Shown here piece after piece: positions 12,101 through 21,795 of a stretch of DNA of 64,000 bases. A program made the position numbers and the translations under genes. How positions within the stretch are numbered: position 1 is the first letter of the stretch; every line of letters starts with the position of its first letter. This DNA is from Anopheles merus (taxonomy: Eukaryota > Arthropoda > Insecta > Diptera > Culicidae): positions 43,303,269 through 43,367,268 of the forward strand of contig NC_054083.1 of NCBI RefSeq assembly GCF_017562075.2, written 5' to 3'. The notes below the pieces were generated by a model, which was given only the letters and a program-made list of their open reading frames with translations, was not told where the DNA came from and searched no databases.

Positions 12101-12325
12101 CAGCAGCACAACCTGCCCATCCATCTGCAGCAGCAGCTGTCCCACCATCTGATCAGCAGCCATCTGCCCCACCCGCAGGACCACGGCGGAGCGAACGGTG
12201 GCGGCGATCTGCACCATCAGGTGAACTTCCACCATCCGCACATCTCCCACCTGCCGAACATATCGCACAAGATCCTGTCGCCGCTGTTCCACATTCCGCC
12301 GTTCAACAACAACCACAGCACATAA
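2959..12325 (+). CDS. Poly-C2H2 zinc-finger DNA-binding protein (start exon not found)
   Basis: Exons: 2959-3111, 4033-4171, 4285-4362, 4591-4674, 5426-5509, 5799-5882, 6158-6241, 6941-7024, 8091-8174, 8311-8394, 8931-9014, 9468-9551, 10012-10095, 11201-11411, 11494-12325. All are bounded by AG and GT, and phases agree through to the TAA (750 residues from 2959). The protein has about 15 C2H2 fingers joined by HTG-[LI]-KP-[YF]-KC linkers, a lone C-X2-C-X12-H-X3-C finger in the last exon, then a Ser/Thr/His-rich tail with long polyglutamine. Likely a nuclear sequence-specific regulator. Ten fingers sit one per exon, all 84 bases and symmetric phase 1, so any can be skipped without frameshift. 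I could not name the orthologue; Drosophila multi-finger proteins such as combgap or jim are worth comparing. Start codon probably lies upstream, although an ATG at 3004 is possible. Confidence 0.85.
3193..3279 (+). ncRNA. Box C/D snoRNA, copy 1
   Basis: It lies in the 3112-4032 intron. Box C GTGATGA is at 3202-3208, C'-like TTGATGA at 3241-3247 and box D CTGA at 3265-3268. An 8-base terminal stem pairs ACACTATC (3193-3200) with GATAGTGT (3272-3279). The stretch before box D, GTTTGGTTCATT, is shared with three sibling copies in other introns. By the D+5 rule it would guide 2'-O-methylation of the A at the fifth base of a target reading AATGAACCAAAC. I cannot say which RNA carries that target. 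Confidence 0.8.
4033..4171 (+). CDS. Exon with second half of finger 1 and finger 2
   Basis: Preceded by TTTTGCAG and followed by GTAAGT. It gives the HRTKH histidines of finger 1 and a full finger starting CEIC and ending HTKAH. The finger 2 helix (SHSSMWK) differs from the downstream array. Phase 0 in, phase 1 out. Confidence 0.88.
4285..4362 (+). CDS. Single-finger exon, 78 bases (finger 3)
   Basis: GCGCAG acceptor and GTAAGC donor. Encodes one finger (CQIC..HDLVH) with helix QLANLQR. Phase 1 at both ends, so it can be skipped without frameshift. Slightly shorter than the 84-base exons and probably the ancestral relative of that array. Confidence 0.88.
4420..4512 (+). ncRNA. Box C/D snoRNA, copy 2
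   Basis: It fills much of the short 4363-4590 intron. Box C ATGATGA is at 4434-4440, C' GTGATGA at 4471-4477 and box D CTGA at 4494-4497. The terminal stem pairs 4420-4431 with 4501-4512, allowing wobble pairs. Guide GTTTGGTTCATT before box D is identical to copy 1. The RNA ends about 78 bases before the 3' splice site, a usual spacing for intron-processed snoRNAs. Confidence 0.75.
4591..4674 (+). CDS. 84-base finger exon 1 of 10
   Basis: CTTCACAG acceptor, GTAAGT donor, phase 1/1. Finger CPIC..HQLLH with helix QQANMLK. The linker starts GLKPFKC. Confidence 0.9.
5077..5170 (+). repeat. tRNA-like segment, probable SINE fragment
   Basis: Begins CCGGCTGGTCTCATGG (A-box-like) and about 65 bases on has GAGTTCAAGCCCC, a good B-box match (GTTCAANCC). 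It does not fold obviously as a functional tRNA and lies in an intron just before snoRNA copy 3. Weaker B-box-like segments lie near 44975 and, reversed, near 23965. Confidence 0.4.
5196..5295 (+). ncRNA. Box C/D snoRNA, copy 3
   Basis: It lies in the 4675-5425 intron. Box C ATGATGA is at 5208-5214, C' TTGATGA at 5247-5253 and box D CTGA at 5278-5281. A perfect 10-base terminal stem pairs 5196-5205 with 5286-5295 (core CACACTATC/GATAGTGTG). Guide GTTTGGTTCATT before box D matches copies 1 and 2 exactly. Confidence 0.82.
5426..5509 (+). CDS. 84-base finger exon 2 of 10
   Basis: ATTGCAG acceptor; the donor is the less common GTTAGC. Phase 1/1. Finger CPVC..HQMLH with helix QHANMVK. Confidence 0.9.
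5799..5882 (+). CDS. 84-base finger exon 3 of 10
   Basis: CTGCAG acceptor, GTAAGT donor, phase 1/1. Finger CPVC..HQMLH with helix QHANMIK, closest to the preceding exon. Confidence 0.9.
5961..6048 (+). ncRNA. Box C/D snoRNA, copy 4
   Basis: It lies in the 5883-6157 intron. Box C GTGATGA is at 5969-5975, C' TTGATGA at 6007-6013 and box D CTGA at 6034-6037. The terminal stem pairs GCACTAT (5961-5967) with ATAGTGC (6042-6048). The guide reads GTTTGGTTCATA, one base different from copies 1-3 at the base next to box D. The upstream internal segment (CAGCACGGTCACAATTT) closely matches copy 1. Confidence 0.8.
6158..6241 (+). CDS. 84-base finger exon 4 of 10
   Basis: TTTTTAG acceptor, GTAAGT donor, phase 1/1. 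Finger CPVC..HQMLH with helix QQANMVK, the commonest form in the array. Confidence 0.9.
6941..7024 (+). CDS. 84-base finger exon 5 of 10
   Basis: The acceptor (AACAAATAG) lacks a pyrimidine tract; donor GTAATT. Phase 1/1. Finger CSTC..HEMLH, helix QQANMVK. Almost identical in DNA to the exon at 8931. If the donor is not used, the frame runs on for 32 residues with an acidic tail to TAA at 7120-7122. Confidence 0.88.
7025..7122 (+). other. Possible alternative terminal extension of the finger exon at 6941
   Basis: In-frame continuation past the donor encodes 32 residues ending in an acidic run (KQEDDDDDDTREIESDSSS) before TAA. An AATAAA follows at 7661-7666, still within the intron. Together these could make a short protein with an acidic C-terminus by intronic polyadenylation. 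Inference only. Confidence 0.35.
8091..8174 (+). CDS. 84-base finger exon 6 of 10
   Basis: Strong acceptor (TTTTGTTTTGCAG), donor GTAAGT, phase 1/1. Finger CPTC..HQMLH with helix QQANMMK. Confidence 0.9.
8311..8394 (+). CDS. 84-base finger exon 7 of 10
   Basis: CCCCCCAG acceptor, GTAATG donor, phase 1/1. Finger CGTC..HQMLH with helix QQANMVK. The preceding intron is only 136 bases. Confidence 0.9.
8931..9014 (+). CDS. 84-base finger exon 8 of 10
   Basis: Long pyrimidine tract and CATTAG acceptor, GTAATA donor, phase 1/1. Finger CNTC..HEMLH, helix QQANMVK. Nearly the same DNA as the exon at 6941, a sign of recent duplication or gene conversion. Confidence 0.9.
9468..9551 (+). CDS. 84-base finger exon 9 of 10
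   Basis: GTCCAG acceptor, GTAATA donor, phase 1/1. Finger CSVC..HQMLH with helix QQANMVK; the linker ends HSG rather than HTG. Confidence 0.9.
10012..10095 (+). CDS. 84-base finger exon 10 of 10
   Basis: Weak, purine-containing acceptor (TTCGGAACAG) and donor GTAAAA; phase 1/1. Finger CPTC..HQMLH, helix QQANMVK. An ATG at 9975 is in frame upstream, and read past the donor the frame stops at 10155-10157 with AATAAA at 10186. It may be used in only some transcripts. Confidence 0.85.
10296..11080. repeat. Composite MITE-like repeat in the 10096-11200 intron
   Basis: The motif ACAAGGNTTTCNNNGTCANTTTCGAATGT-like occurs at about 10299 and 10482 and, inverted, near 11077. Inside are direct repeats (TTTGACAGCTGTTGAAAAA near 10706 and 10996; CCTCCATATGATTTTCAACA near 10819 and 10886) and inverted partners (TGTTGAAAATCATGTGGA near 10947). 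This looks like nested or tandem non-autonomous DNA elements of one family. No transposase frame is visible. Confidence 0.5.
11201..11411 (+). CDS. Two-finger exon closing the finger array
   Basis: Pyrimidine-rich acceptor ending ATTCAG, donor GTAAGT. It starts with the canonical GEKPFKC linker and encodes two fingers (CKSC..HEMVH and CPLC..HLLSH, helices QNANLKK and QYSNLKK), then IKQE, a sumoylation-type motif. Phase 1 in, phase 2 out. Confidence 0.92.
11494..12325 (+). CDS. Large C-terminal exon with C2HC finger and polyglutamine
   Basis: TCCCCAG acceptor, phase 2 in. It opens with C-X2-C-X12-H-X3-C (CQTC..HTRRC), a finger whose last ligand is Cys. VKLE and IKSE at 11597-11623 fit the sumoylation consensus. 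A Ser/Thr/Pro-rich stretch, polyglutamine/His runs (about 11970-12160) and a His-rich segment follow. TAA is at 12323-12325, but coding-like sequence goes on in the same frame. Confidence 0.88.
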
Positions 12326-12521
12326 TGGAACGCTTGCAAGGGACCGGCGCTGCGGCCGCCGCCGGGCACGGTTGTCGTCGATCCGGCGGCAATCGGTCCG
12401 GCGCCGGCCGGCGTGGTGTCCCTTCTGCCGAATGCGGCGGCCTGCCTTCCATCCACCTCCGCCTCCCCGATGGTGCTGCCGTTCGTCGTGAAGGCGGAAA
12501 AGCCGGACGAGGAAATTGGAG
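12326..12521 (+). other. Coding-like in-frame extension after the TAA (readthrough or spliced-in)
   Basis: Directly after TAA (12323-12325) the same frame is open for 67 codons to TAG at 12527. Codons mostly end in G or C, as in the exon before it, and the peptide is protein-like (TVVVDPAAIGPAPAGVV, FVVKAEKPDEE) with another VKAE sumoylation-type motif. A donor (GAG followed by GTGTGT) at 12521/12522 has the phase needed for the candidate exon at 19592. Either the TAA is read through, or a minor splice (for example donor 12221, acceptor after 12340, 120 bases) removes it. Confidence 0.5.
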
Positions 12522-15500
12522 GTGTGTAGGATAGGATGGAGGAACTGTATAGTACCCGCGGGTAAGTAAGTAGTCGGTCACGGTGCACTTCCCCAAACAC
12601 CACTGTCTGTCTTTGTGTGTGCGATAGAGAGTGTGGGGGTAAAAGGGATGGAGAAGAAAGCAACAAAACAACACCCAGTCAGGAACATGGGATGCGAACG
12701 AACTCTCAGTCAAACACACGCGAGAGAGGAGCAAACGGGGATGAGCAGCAAAATGGCAGTTTTCATGTGGAGAGCGGGACTCGATGCGAACGAACACGGT
12801 TCTCTTAAATACTCAGGAGGAAATTAAGGAGGGACAATCTGTAAAAAAAAAAACACACACACACACACACGGCGGTAAAAAAAGCAAAGCAAATGAAGGT
12901 GCAGGATAGTGCTTCGCTCCACCCTCCCTCTCTTACTTTCCAAAAGTCCCATATTCTGTGGGATTTTTATTTTCGCGGTGGAACATCGGTTATTGTGCTG
13001 TTTTCCTTTTTCTTATATTTTTATAACATCGTTAGGAATTAGTACACACACACACATACACACACAAACACACAAACACAGCAAGTTTACCATATTGTTC
13101 TTGGTAATGATTTTAAGAAGCGATTGTTTGCGGACAAACGATATATCCTTTTTAGTAAGGACAACGTTGTAGTGTTAGGAAGTGTGTGTGTGTGTGTTAG
13201 AGAGGTGCAATTAAGAGGTGAAGAATGAAGTCCAGCAGCAGCTACACCCTCATTTAGAGAGAGAGAAAGAATGTGCTTTTGTGAAATGTATATGCATAGT
13301 ATGCGCACAGTCATCCCATGGAACTACACACACACACACATACAGATATATATATTAGAGCTAACGTAGTATCGTGTACTTGTAAAGTTATATCTTACAC
13401 CGTTGTGTGTGTACGTAGCAACGTGTGCCGGGTTCGAATGTCGAAAATGTGTATATTTTTAAACATGCTTTATGTAAAACAAACAAACAAACACAGCAGG
13501 GACATGTGTTGTGGGGGGCAGTGCGTGCAGCAATAGCGCGCTTATCCTTTATCTCTCTGCACAAACGTGCTCCGTAAAGACACACACAGACACACTTTGA
13601 GTGAAGGACAGAGTGAAGGGACTGTGAAATTAATGACACACAATGTAGATTGTAGGTTTTGTTTTACGTCATTAGACGCGCGTGTAACAACAGTGATAAA
13701 AAAAAACAAATGTTGCGAACAGGAATAGTGAGGAGACGTGTATGTATTATTGCAAACAAACAAAAAAAACGCAAAGACTGCACACAAGCATGAGCAGGGG
13801 AGGAGGACAGGAAAGTGGGGAGCACTACACTGAGAGAGAAAAACAGGGGAAAAAGAGACGAAAAATTAATGGGTGATAGAACTGCAAACGGTTCGAGTCC
13901 ACGGGCGGCCGGTATAGAGAGAGTGTGTACGGGAAGAAGGCAAGGGGTAGACAGCTCGCCAGCGCGATCCGTTGAATGTGTGTGTGCCACAGTTAAATTT
14001 TAAACCATTATTGTTTGCCTGGTTCGTTCTCGTTGTAAGGCATCGTTTCTATCCCAGAGGGCGGCTGCCTGTGTCGTATGGTTTTTGGGTTGAATTTTCA
14101 TTTGGATTGTGAAGAGCGGGCAGGGTGTCAACACAGTCAAAGCAAAAATATGGGCAGAGAGTAAGCTGCAAGAGAAGTGTATAGGTCGCGAAGCAAACCG
14201 TTGTGATATATATTACCATATTAAATGTGAAAACAGAGATGTGTTTTACCACCTTTCCTTTTTATACAAGAAGAGTGCGCGCTCGGCCTGGCCTGTCGTC
14301 TCCCCAATCTCCTGTTTGTGTTTGTATACTACCGGTCAGCCAGTTACGCTACCTTACCTTTACCCCCGCTATATCCCCTGATTTCGATTGTCGATTCGTT
14401 TAGGAGCCCAGGGGGCACACGGGGAACAATGGGGTGGAGATTGAGTTTTTTTTAAGTATCCATCAGTTGTGTATGGTGTGAAGAGCGTAATATGAGGAAA
14501 ATGCGGACAGGAGACACTACTGCTACTAGCTCGAAAAGGAAGACTTAATACAAGAAAGTGATGTGTGATAACAAATATTTGGCTAAGGAAGGGCAAAATT
14601 TCATTTTTAGTCATCGATAGGCGAGCAGTGCAGATTCGAGGATCGTGTGGGAATGCCAATTTTGTAAGCTTTTTTAAAATCGAAAGAGAGGGAGGGACAT
14701 TAACACTAGCTAACGTTTATGTTTAGAAGGGAGGAATATGCTTTTTGCCATGTGCTTTCTCATGCTTATTTCTCTTTGTTTTTGAAGGGGGAGCTGTTTC
14801 GTGCTGCCAGAAGAAAGCTAATAGAGAAGGAAGAGATAGCGACACATTCAATGCCTCGTTTTTTTTTTATTATCATCATCCTCGCCGCGTTAGAAAAGGC
14901 TAAACGTGTCCTCAACGATAATTCTAGTCTCTGCTCATTTGAACAAGGAACACACACACACACAAGGTTTGCGGTTTCCTTGTTTGTTTGTTTTTTTAGT
15001 ACGACAACAACACCTTTTCTCTTATACTGGATCATGTTTTTGTTTCGAGACTGCATTGCACGGTGGTGTGTGAGTGTGTGTGTGTGTGTGGTAGAACCGA
15101 GACACTCACTGCATAGGATCATCGTATTGTCCTAAAATAATTAGTCGTTAGTATAGAGAGAGAGAGAGAAACACACCTCCTCAGCTAAGGCAAAGTGTAA
15201 ACAAGCAGCAAGCACGTCCGTAGGCGATAGAAACGTATGTGTGTGTGTTTAGTAAACCCTTAAAACACAGTGCGCAATCTTGCAACATACACACATACAC
15301 ACTTACATTACAAACAAGCGAACATGGTTAGTCGAATACTGTATAATTAGTGGAAGAAACCTCACTCAGGAGAGCGACACAAGTTAGTGTTTTGTACGGG
15401 AAGGAAGGATAGCTCACTTTCCACTAAGAAAACTTGTGGCGCCGTAAAGCAAAGCGTTAAGAATGATAATGTCCCCAATGAAGAGGAGGGGGAAGCAATA

Positions 15501-15809
15501 GAATGTAGAATATATAGTGCGTTGGCAGCATTACAACAGCGGCTTTGGGCATGATGGGAGTGTTCGCAGTGGTGATCATGATCGCACACATCACTACAGG
15601 ATCCTCAGTTGCTCTAGCGATCAAATTGCTTGGTGCAGGCGTGTGTGTGTTTGTTTTGCCCATTTTAGTACCGGGGGTGGCTGTGTGTGTGTGGCTTCCA
15701 TTTTTGTTTGTAATTATGTTTCTTGTTTCTGCTTGTTGCTGCGCGATCTACTTGATCAACACTTGTCGCATGTCTTCCAATAGATTTCGATCGTATGATC
15801 CTTTTCTTT

Positions 15810-15813
<4 letters not shown>

Positions 15814-15865
<52 letters not shown>

Positions 15866-15872
15866 ACACACA
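15814..15872. repeat. (CA)n microsatellite
   Basis: About 28 CA units with one CCC interruption near the end. Confidence 0.98.
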
Positions 15873-16200
15873 ACTTGGGACTGTGATATTCGAATGGAAA
15901 TCTCCAATGTAATGCCACACCACACGACACACACAAACAACAAACGCCAACTTGCGAGGGAGAGACACACCATCGATGCTTTTTTTTGGACAACCTTCGT
16001 TTGCCTTATATCAGATTCTATTTGGTCCAGTACCCTCCAAGATTCTGGGGGGGACATTACTTCAGCAGTATGAAATACTGAACTCTATTGTGTCTTAATT
16101 TCTTCAACTGCAAACGTGCATCGGTCTTGCATTTGGACGGTGTTTTTTTCAATTGGAACACACACACCCATCCCTCTATACATAGTTGTGTTATACCAGA

Positions 16201-16216
16201 GGGGGGGGGGGGGGGG
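16201..16216. repeat. Poly-G tract
   Basis: Sixteen G in a row on the plus strand; an uncommon homopolymer that may slip or form quadruplexes. Confidence 0.97.
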
Positions 16217-17153
16217 AGGTGTATAGGACATTGGAACAAAGTTCTTGAGCACTGGAAACGACTTTTGCAAACTACTACAAACACGAAAAGCCGAGGGCGC
16301 ACTGCAGCACTGCTACAACTGCACATACTACACACTGCACGCAGGGCAGCTAAAATGTAAAAAAAAAAATGCATAACGCTTGAATGGTGTCATAAAGAAG
16401 TCGCATTAGATCTCCACCATCACACTAAGGGTCCGCAAAGCTCGACCAATAGATGTTGGGAGCGGGACAGTAACGGGCGGGGAATCGTTTTGGTGTGCCG
16501 TACTTTCGACGCAACTAAAAACCTCATTAAAATGTGTAATGCATATGGAAAGCAAATGGTGTGGTGTGTATTTTTATGCGTGGTGCGAATTCTAAGAATT
16601 TAGGGCGAGAATAGTATGGGAAGAAGAGAGAGAGAGAGGTGTCGTTTGTTTGATTCATTCGAAGAAGATCATACAACCGGTTTTAAGGAAACGCACACAC
16701 ACACACATTCCTTACACCATTTATAGAAGGTAAAATAGATGTTGTGTTTAGTAGCTGTTAGAAAGTAACCAACAAAATGCAACAAACAAGAAACACACAC
16801 GTGTGTAGCAAGAGAGTAGCGCGCGAGAGTAGAGGGGTGGTGCGTCTTGGAAGGTAGATCTTAATCAAAAGTAGTTTTTAACAAGAGAGAACGGAACGAC
16901 AAAAAGAAAGCACGCAAAACATTATTATGATCTTCAAAATTATGCCCGTGTGTGTGTGTGGGTGTGTAGATATTCAAAACACAGACACTGCGCTACCGAA
17001 GGAGAGGAATTCATTGATAGTAGATTGCTTGCTTTCCCTCTTCCTCACCAACTAATTGGTTGCAGATGCTTAACCTCCATCCTCCCTCCCCTGCATATAG
17101 CCCCTCCCTTTAGAATGGTATTGGTAGAAAACATAATATTGCAAGCTATAGCC

Positions 17154-17154
<1 letters not shown>

Positions 17155-17219
<65 letters not shown>
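17155..17219. repeat. (CA)n microsatellite, longest in window
   Basis: About 32 uninterrupted CA units; likely length-polymorphic. Confidence 0.98.
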
Positions 17220-17220
<1 letters not shown>

Positions 17221-18095
17221 GCAAACATTATTAAAAGTAGGTTGAAAAATAGCGCAAAACAAAGCATCTGAAAAATGACAAAAAAGAAAAAAAAACATAA
17301 ATCAGTCTTAGAAGAAGGATATGATAAGAGGCAACACAGGTCGTGTAATAAACAATAGAGAAAGCTCTGTTCAAAACAGAGTGTAAGCCAGAGGCCAGAA
17401 AACAAAAAGAAAACACTTTAAACAAATCTAATTCATAAGGACAAAGGAAGAGAGAGAGAAAACCATTAGCTATGATACAGAGAAGAGAAGGAGAAAAAAG
17501 GAACGTTTTTAAAACAATAATAATGTAAAACAACAAGCAAACACACACACGCAAACATAGAAAAAGAATGTAGAAATGATGTGTTACACACAAAGCAGAA
17601 AATAAGAATCATTACATTGCAAATAGAAGCAGCAACAAAAAGAATGCAAAAAAAGAAAAGTAGATACAAACCAGTAGTGTAAAACAAAAGAAACAAAAAG
17701 AGAGCGCAAGCGCAGCATACATGTGAGAAATAAGATGAAGAAAAAAAGAAGCAAAATCCCAAGCACACACAACCAGAGCCTACTACTACAACACTACCTA
17801 CACAACAGTGGGGATTGGTTAAAAAGGGGAGAGATTGAGTTTTTAAGCAAAAGAAGAAACAAAGTGTGCGTGTTGGTTGTCCCCATTTGAAGTACTAGAA
17901 GAAGGACGTTGTGTCAAAGGAAGTGTGCGATGGAGCGTGTGATGACAGAGTGAGGTCAGTTTGTGGCCTGCGTCAGGGAGGAAAAGAAGCAGCTAATAAA
18001 GGAAGGTGATAATATGTCCGTAAGACAGACGAGAACGCAGGGAGGAACCGCGAGTGGTGGTTGAGTGTGTTTTAAAAAAGCATCAAAACCCATTG

Positions 18096-18098
<3 letters not shown>

Positions 18099-18151
<53 letters not shown>

Positions 18152-18179
18152 GGGAGAGAGAGAGAGAGTGAGGGAGAGA
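18099..18179. repeat. (GA)n microsatellite
   Basis: About 80 bases of GA units with two GTGAGG interruptions, a potential site for GA-binding factors. Confidence 0.97.
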
Positions 18180-19261
18180 AAGGATGCGCGCAGATTAAGA
18201 GGCCAACACGGGAGGACGATTGTTACGATTATTGCTGGGAGGAGGAAAGAGTGGCACAATGTTATGTAGGAGTGTGGAAGAGAAGATGAATTAACATGAA
18301 AAAGTTACTAAAGTGAAAGCGAAACGCACACACACATACACACTGGTAGCTGAAGAAGGATGTGAAAGTGATGAAGGAAGGAAGGAAAACAACCGCAGAA
18401 GCGCGCAAATGTGTGTTTTGTAATCATTTTCTTAAGAAAGGGAGCCGCATGTTGTTACACTGTGCCTGTTTTTTGTCCTATACCCCCCATCCTCGCGCTC
18501 CTCTTAATTCCCCCACCACCCACTCATCCACCTTCAATGTGGTTGTGTGTGTGTGCGGTTTAGTTACGGTTAAGTTTGTGACTTATTAACTACTACTATT
18601 ATCCTTATTGGAGGACTTTTGTGCGCCGAGAGTGAAAGAGAGAAAGGGAAAGGGAGAGCTGGTTCCAAGTTGTTGCATGAGTCATCGTTTCGTTTAATGA
18701 TTTATAATTGCGATAAGGGAATGTTAGGAACACGAGTCCCACGGTGTGTTGTAGAGGGAGAAAAAGAGAGAAAGCTATGTTATCCCCTCCCGCTCTCTTG
18801 TGTTTAAAGGCACACAGTTGTATCATTCAATTAGTAGTGACTCTTCCCTCTTCCCCGTGTTCTTGTTTGATGTATTTCATTGGAAGAAGAATTATTCGTA
18901 CACACACGGTTTTGAACTCTCTCACTCTTTGTCCCTCGCCTATCATATGTATATGAGAATAAAAAAAATGATTTCGATCCCGTTTTTAACGTTGACGAAA
19001 AATGACACAGAAGAAAAGGCGCGCGCGCAGCAAAACAGATTTCAGTGAACGTGCGTGCATTTTTCTTTTTCTTTTCTTTTCAATTGCGCCGGGGAGACAG
19101 TGAGAGAGAGAGAGAGAGTGAAAATGAGAGAGCTGTAGTAACACAAACAAAAAGATAACACTATTGCTACTACTACTTTTTTTTAGTACGCTGAAAGAGC
19201 TGTGTGTGAGGGGGGATAAGAAGAGAGGAGCCACGTGGCGGTTGAACAGCGGTGCGCCTTC

Positions 19262-19301
19262 CTACTACTACTACTACTATTATTATTATTACGATTATTA
19301 T
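19262..19301. repeat. (CTA)n/(ATT)n trinucleotide run
   Basis: CTA repeats pass into ATT repeats over about 40 bases. Confidence 0.9.
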
Positions 19302-19591
19302 GAGTTAGCAGTTACACACATTTATGAGATGATTTTTTTTTGTATAAAGACACAACAACACAACAACCCAATCAGTAAAATAAAAAGAAAACAATATCTA
19401 ATTAGTGTGCAACGCTGGTTTAAGAAAAGAGAAAGAGAGAAATTTAACAGAAACGCTCGTAGAGAGAGCGCTGTGCATGTGCTGTAATGTGGAGCTAAGG
19501 AATGTAAGATGTTTTCCGAATCCCATTTTAACCCGTTAAAATCCTTTTAACAAGCCCGTTCCGGCATCTTTCAGCATCTTTACACTATTAG

Positions 19592-19724
19592 ACAACAATC
19601 AGACCATCGAGAGAAAGCCGGAAAGTTCGGAATCGCCAATGGCCCTGAGCGAGTAAAAACTCTAAAGGATATGCTGAAAGTGAAAACGGAAGGGAAATGT
19701 CGCTACTTCGATGCGTTCATTTGA
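19592..19724 (+). CDS. Candidate alternative terminal exon of the zinc-finger gene, two usable frames
   Basis: An acceptor (TACACTATTAG) precedes it. Spliced from 11411 (phase 2) it encodes 43 residues after the join, including GKFGIANGPERVKTLKD and the end KTEGKCRYFDAFI, stop TGA 19722-19724. Spliced from 12521 (phase 1), or from any 84-base finger exon, it encodes NNQTIERKPESSESPMALSE, stop TAA 19654-19656. Both frames look protein-like; the first also has a VKTE sumoylation-type motif. The evidence is phase agreement and protein-like composition only. It could also belong to an unrelated transcript. Confidence 0.45.
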
Positions 19725-20671
19725 CCCGTGAGATCGATGCAACCGGCCAAAAACAGTGAAATATAGTACCTGAGAAACGTGGCAACAAACAACATATCGG
19801 GGAGATGCGTTGTCTGTGCGTCTCGCTCGGTATCACAGCCTCATACGGCAGGTAAGCAGTACAACTGCTGCTACCTAGTACGTACGTTATCGAACACAAC
19901 TATTCGGTTCAGTTCGTTAAACATCGGGGGTGGACGCCGGAACGTGTACATGTTTTTTATGATGACTTCGGCTGTTTTGGACCTCACGTGTGGGCGCTCG
20001 AGTCCAACATTCGCCTCCTGCGTCCCATCGACATTTTCTGCACCAACATATGATGCAAAAGCTCTCTACTCCAACAAGCTTTGTCACGAAAACTGAAGAG
20101 AGGAATGGTTAAAAATCAAAGGTAGATCTTAAAACATGTCTTACACGCCATGGAGGAGAAAATGCCGGAAATTATCTCACTTAATTATTTTTCCTACTGT
20201 CTGCCGAAAAAAGTCCATTTTTTTTTAAATGCAAACGTTAGTATAATCATTCCGATAGCAGAGATGTCATCATATTAACCATATTCAAACGATATTCTAC
20301 ATGCCCCGTGGACGGACGTGTTTTTTTCTGCACTTTGTTTTATGCTTTTCATACTTCACATTTCCATTGTTGCCATTGTGACGACACGGCATTGGCGACA
20401 CATATTACCGTTGTTTGCGTTCTTCGCATTCGATTCGTTTTCCTCGATGTTGCCCGTTATCATTCCCAAACCATTGCGGCCACGGGGGTGACAGTCGTGT
20501 TGGGCCGTTTTTTTTCTTATTAGAAAATGTGTTCGTTTTTGCACGCGTAGCAGCAATTATCATATGCGCTATCAGTGGCTTTGCTTTACGTGTAATGTAA
20601 TAATAATATAGTCATCTTCTATCTACAGGGGTAAGTTTAGGGTAGTGATTTCTCTCTGGGCAATAGAGCAT

Positions 20672-20707
<36 letters not shown>

Positions 20708-21795
20708 GCAGAGGTATGTGTGAGGTCATTTACTAAGATTTGTTTGCTGCTGCTGGGGTTGGCGTTGTAGCTAAGTTTAGTCTCCGCTCTAACGATTCCT
20801 TCCCGTATACTCTATATCAACTAGCTCATTGCATACTACTAATCATCGTGTGTCACAGCGGAAGAGGAGGACTACGAGAGATAATCGAGGAAAGAATCAG
20901 TTTAGTTAGTCGCAGCCTGTGCTTTGCTGTTTGGTGGAGTATTTTTTGTTTTATAGCATCGATGTGTTTGTGTGTGTGTGTTGTACGATATTATTCAACA
21001 AGGCGCAGATTTTAAAAGCCTGGCAAACAGTATCCTACAAAAAAAGAGTAACAGAAACACACGCACACATAATTGTTGTCTTTTCGTATTTCGTGCGTGT
21101 GCCCCTCTTGAGAGAAGAGAGATCTCGACCGTCCCCGGGGACAATACACGATTGCTGCCACGGATTGCTTCACGTATTGCTAATATTTCGCTTACTTCCG
21201 CTTCTCTAAGCTGATGTTTCCTTCCTGCGAACGATTTGTCGTGTGTGTGTATGTTTCTGTTCTTCCCTCATTCTCTATAACGCTGTACCCTAACGACGCT
21301 TAGCCGATGTAGTATAGTACTAAATACTAATTAGTTACGCTTTTCTACAGTCACTCCTACACACACACACACACTCATATTGAAGAACTCATGTGTGTGT
21401 GTCTCTCTCTATCTAATAGTAGCTTCTTTATGCGGGCGCCATCTGTCTTTACGGGCGCTTGTGTTCAATTCCCTCCTCCTTCTCACACGTTACAACCAAC
21501 CCCCACCCAAAAAGGAACTCGCTCGTAGAGGCAGGGGGGGAGGTGGTTTCGTTTGTTACGCATCCCTTACACGCTAAATGTACACATCGCTACAGTAATC
21601 GAGCAGTATTAATATTATAGCAGTTTTTTTTCTGTTTATATTAATCCGTAGCTTGTTGAGTTACTTAAAAAAATAGCATAATTGTAATTACTTTTACCCG
21701 CCGCGTCGCTGGGCACCCTCTCGTCGCTCGGTTCGGTGGTGGAAGAACTAAGAATTGCTGGGCGAAACGAGTGGGAAGGAGGATGAGTTCGCATT
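19725..21795. other. Intergenic or 3' UTR sequence between convergent genes
   Basis: No convincing gene. It holds a (CA)n run at 20674-20703 and the 3' flank of ari-2 on the minus strand. Short frames at 19779-20096 and 20740-21015 show no motif I recognise. Confidence 0.5.
20674..20703. repeat. (CA)n microsatellite
   Basis: Fifteen CA units. Confidence 0.95.

Larger units (their letters stand above)
12530..19591 (+). other. Long non-coding stretch: 3' UTR and/or last intron of the zinc-finger gene
   Basis: Seven kilobases without a convincing coding exon, A-rich and full of CA, GA and GT microsatellites. If the exon at 19592 is real this is its intron; for transcripts ending at 12325 the first part would be 3' UTR. 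A 113-codon hydrophobic frame at 15545-15886 reads like a membrane protein but ends in the CA repeat as His-Thr and arises in G/T-rich DNA. Confidence 0.5.
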
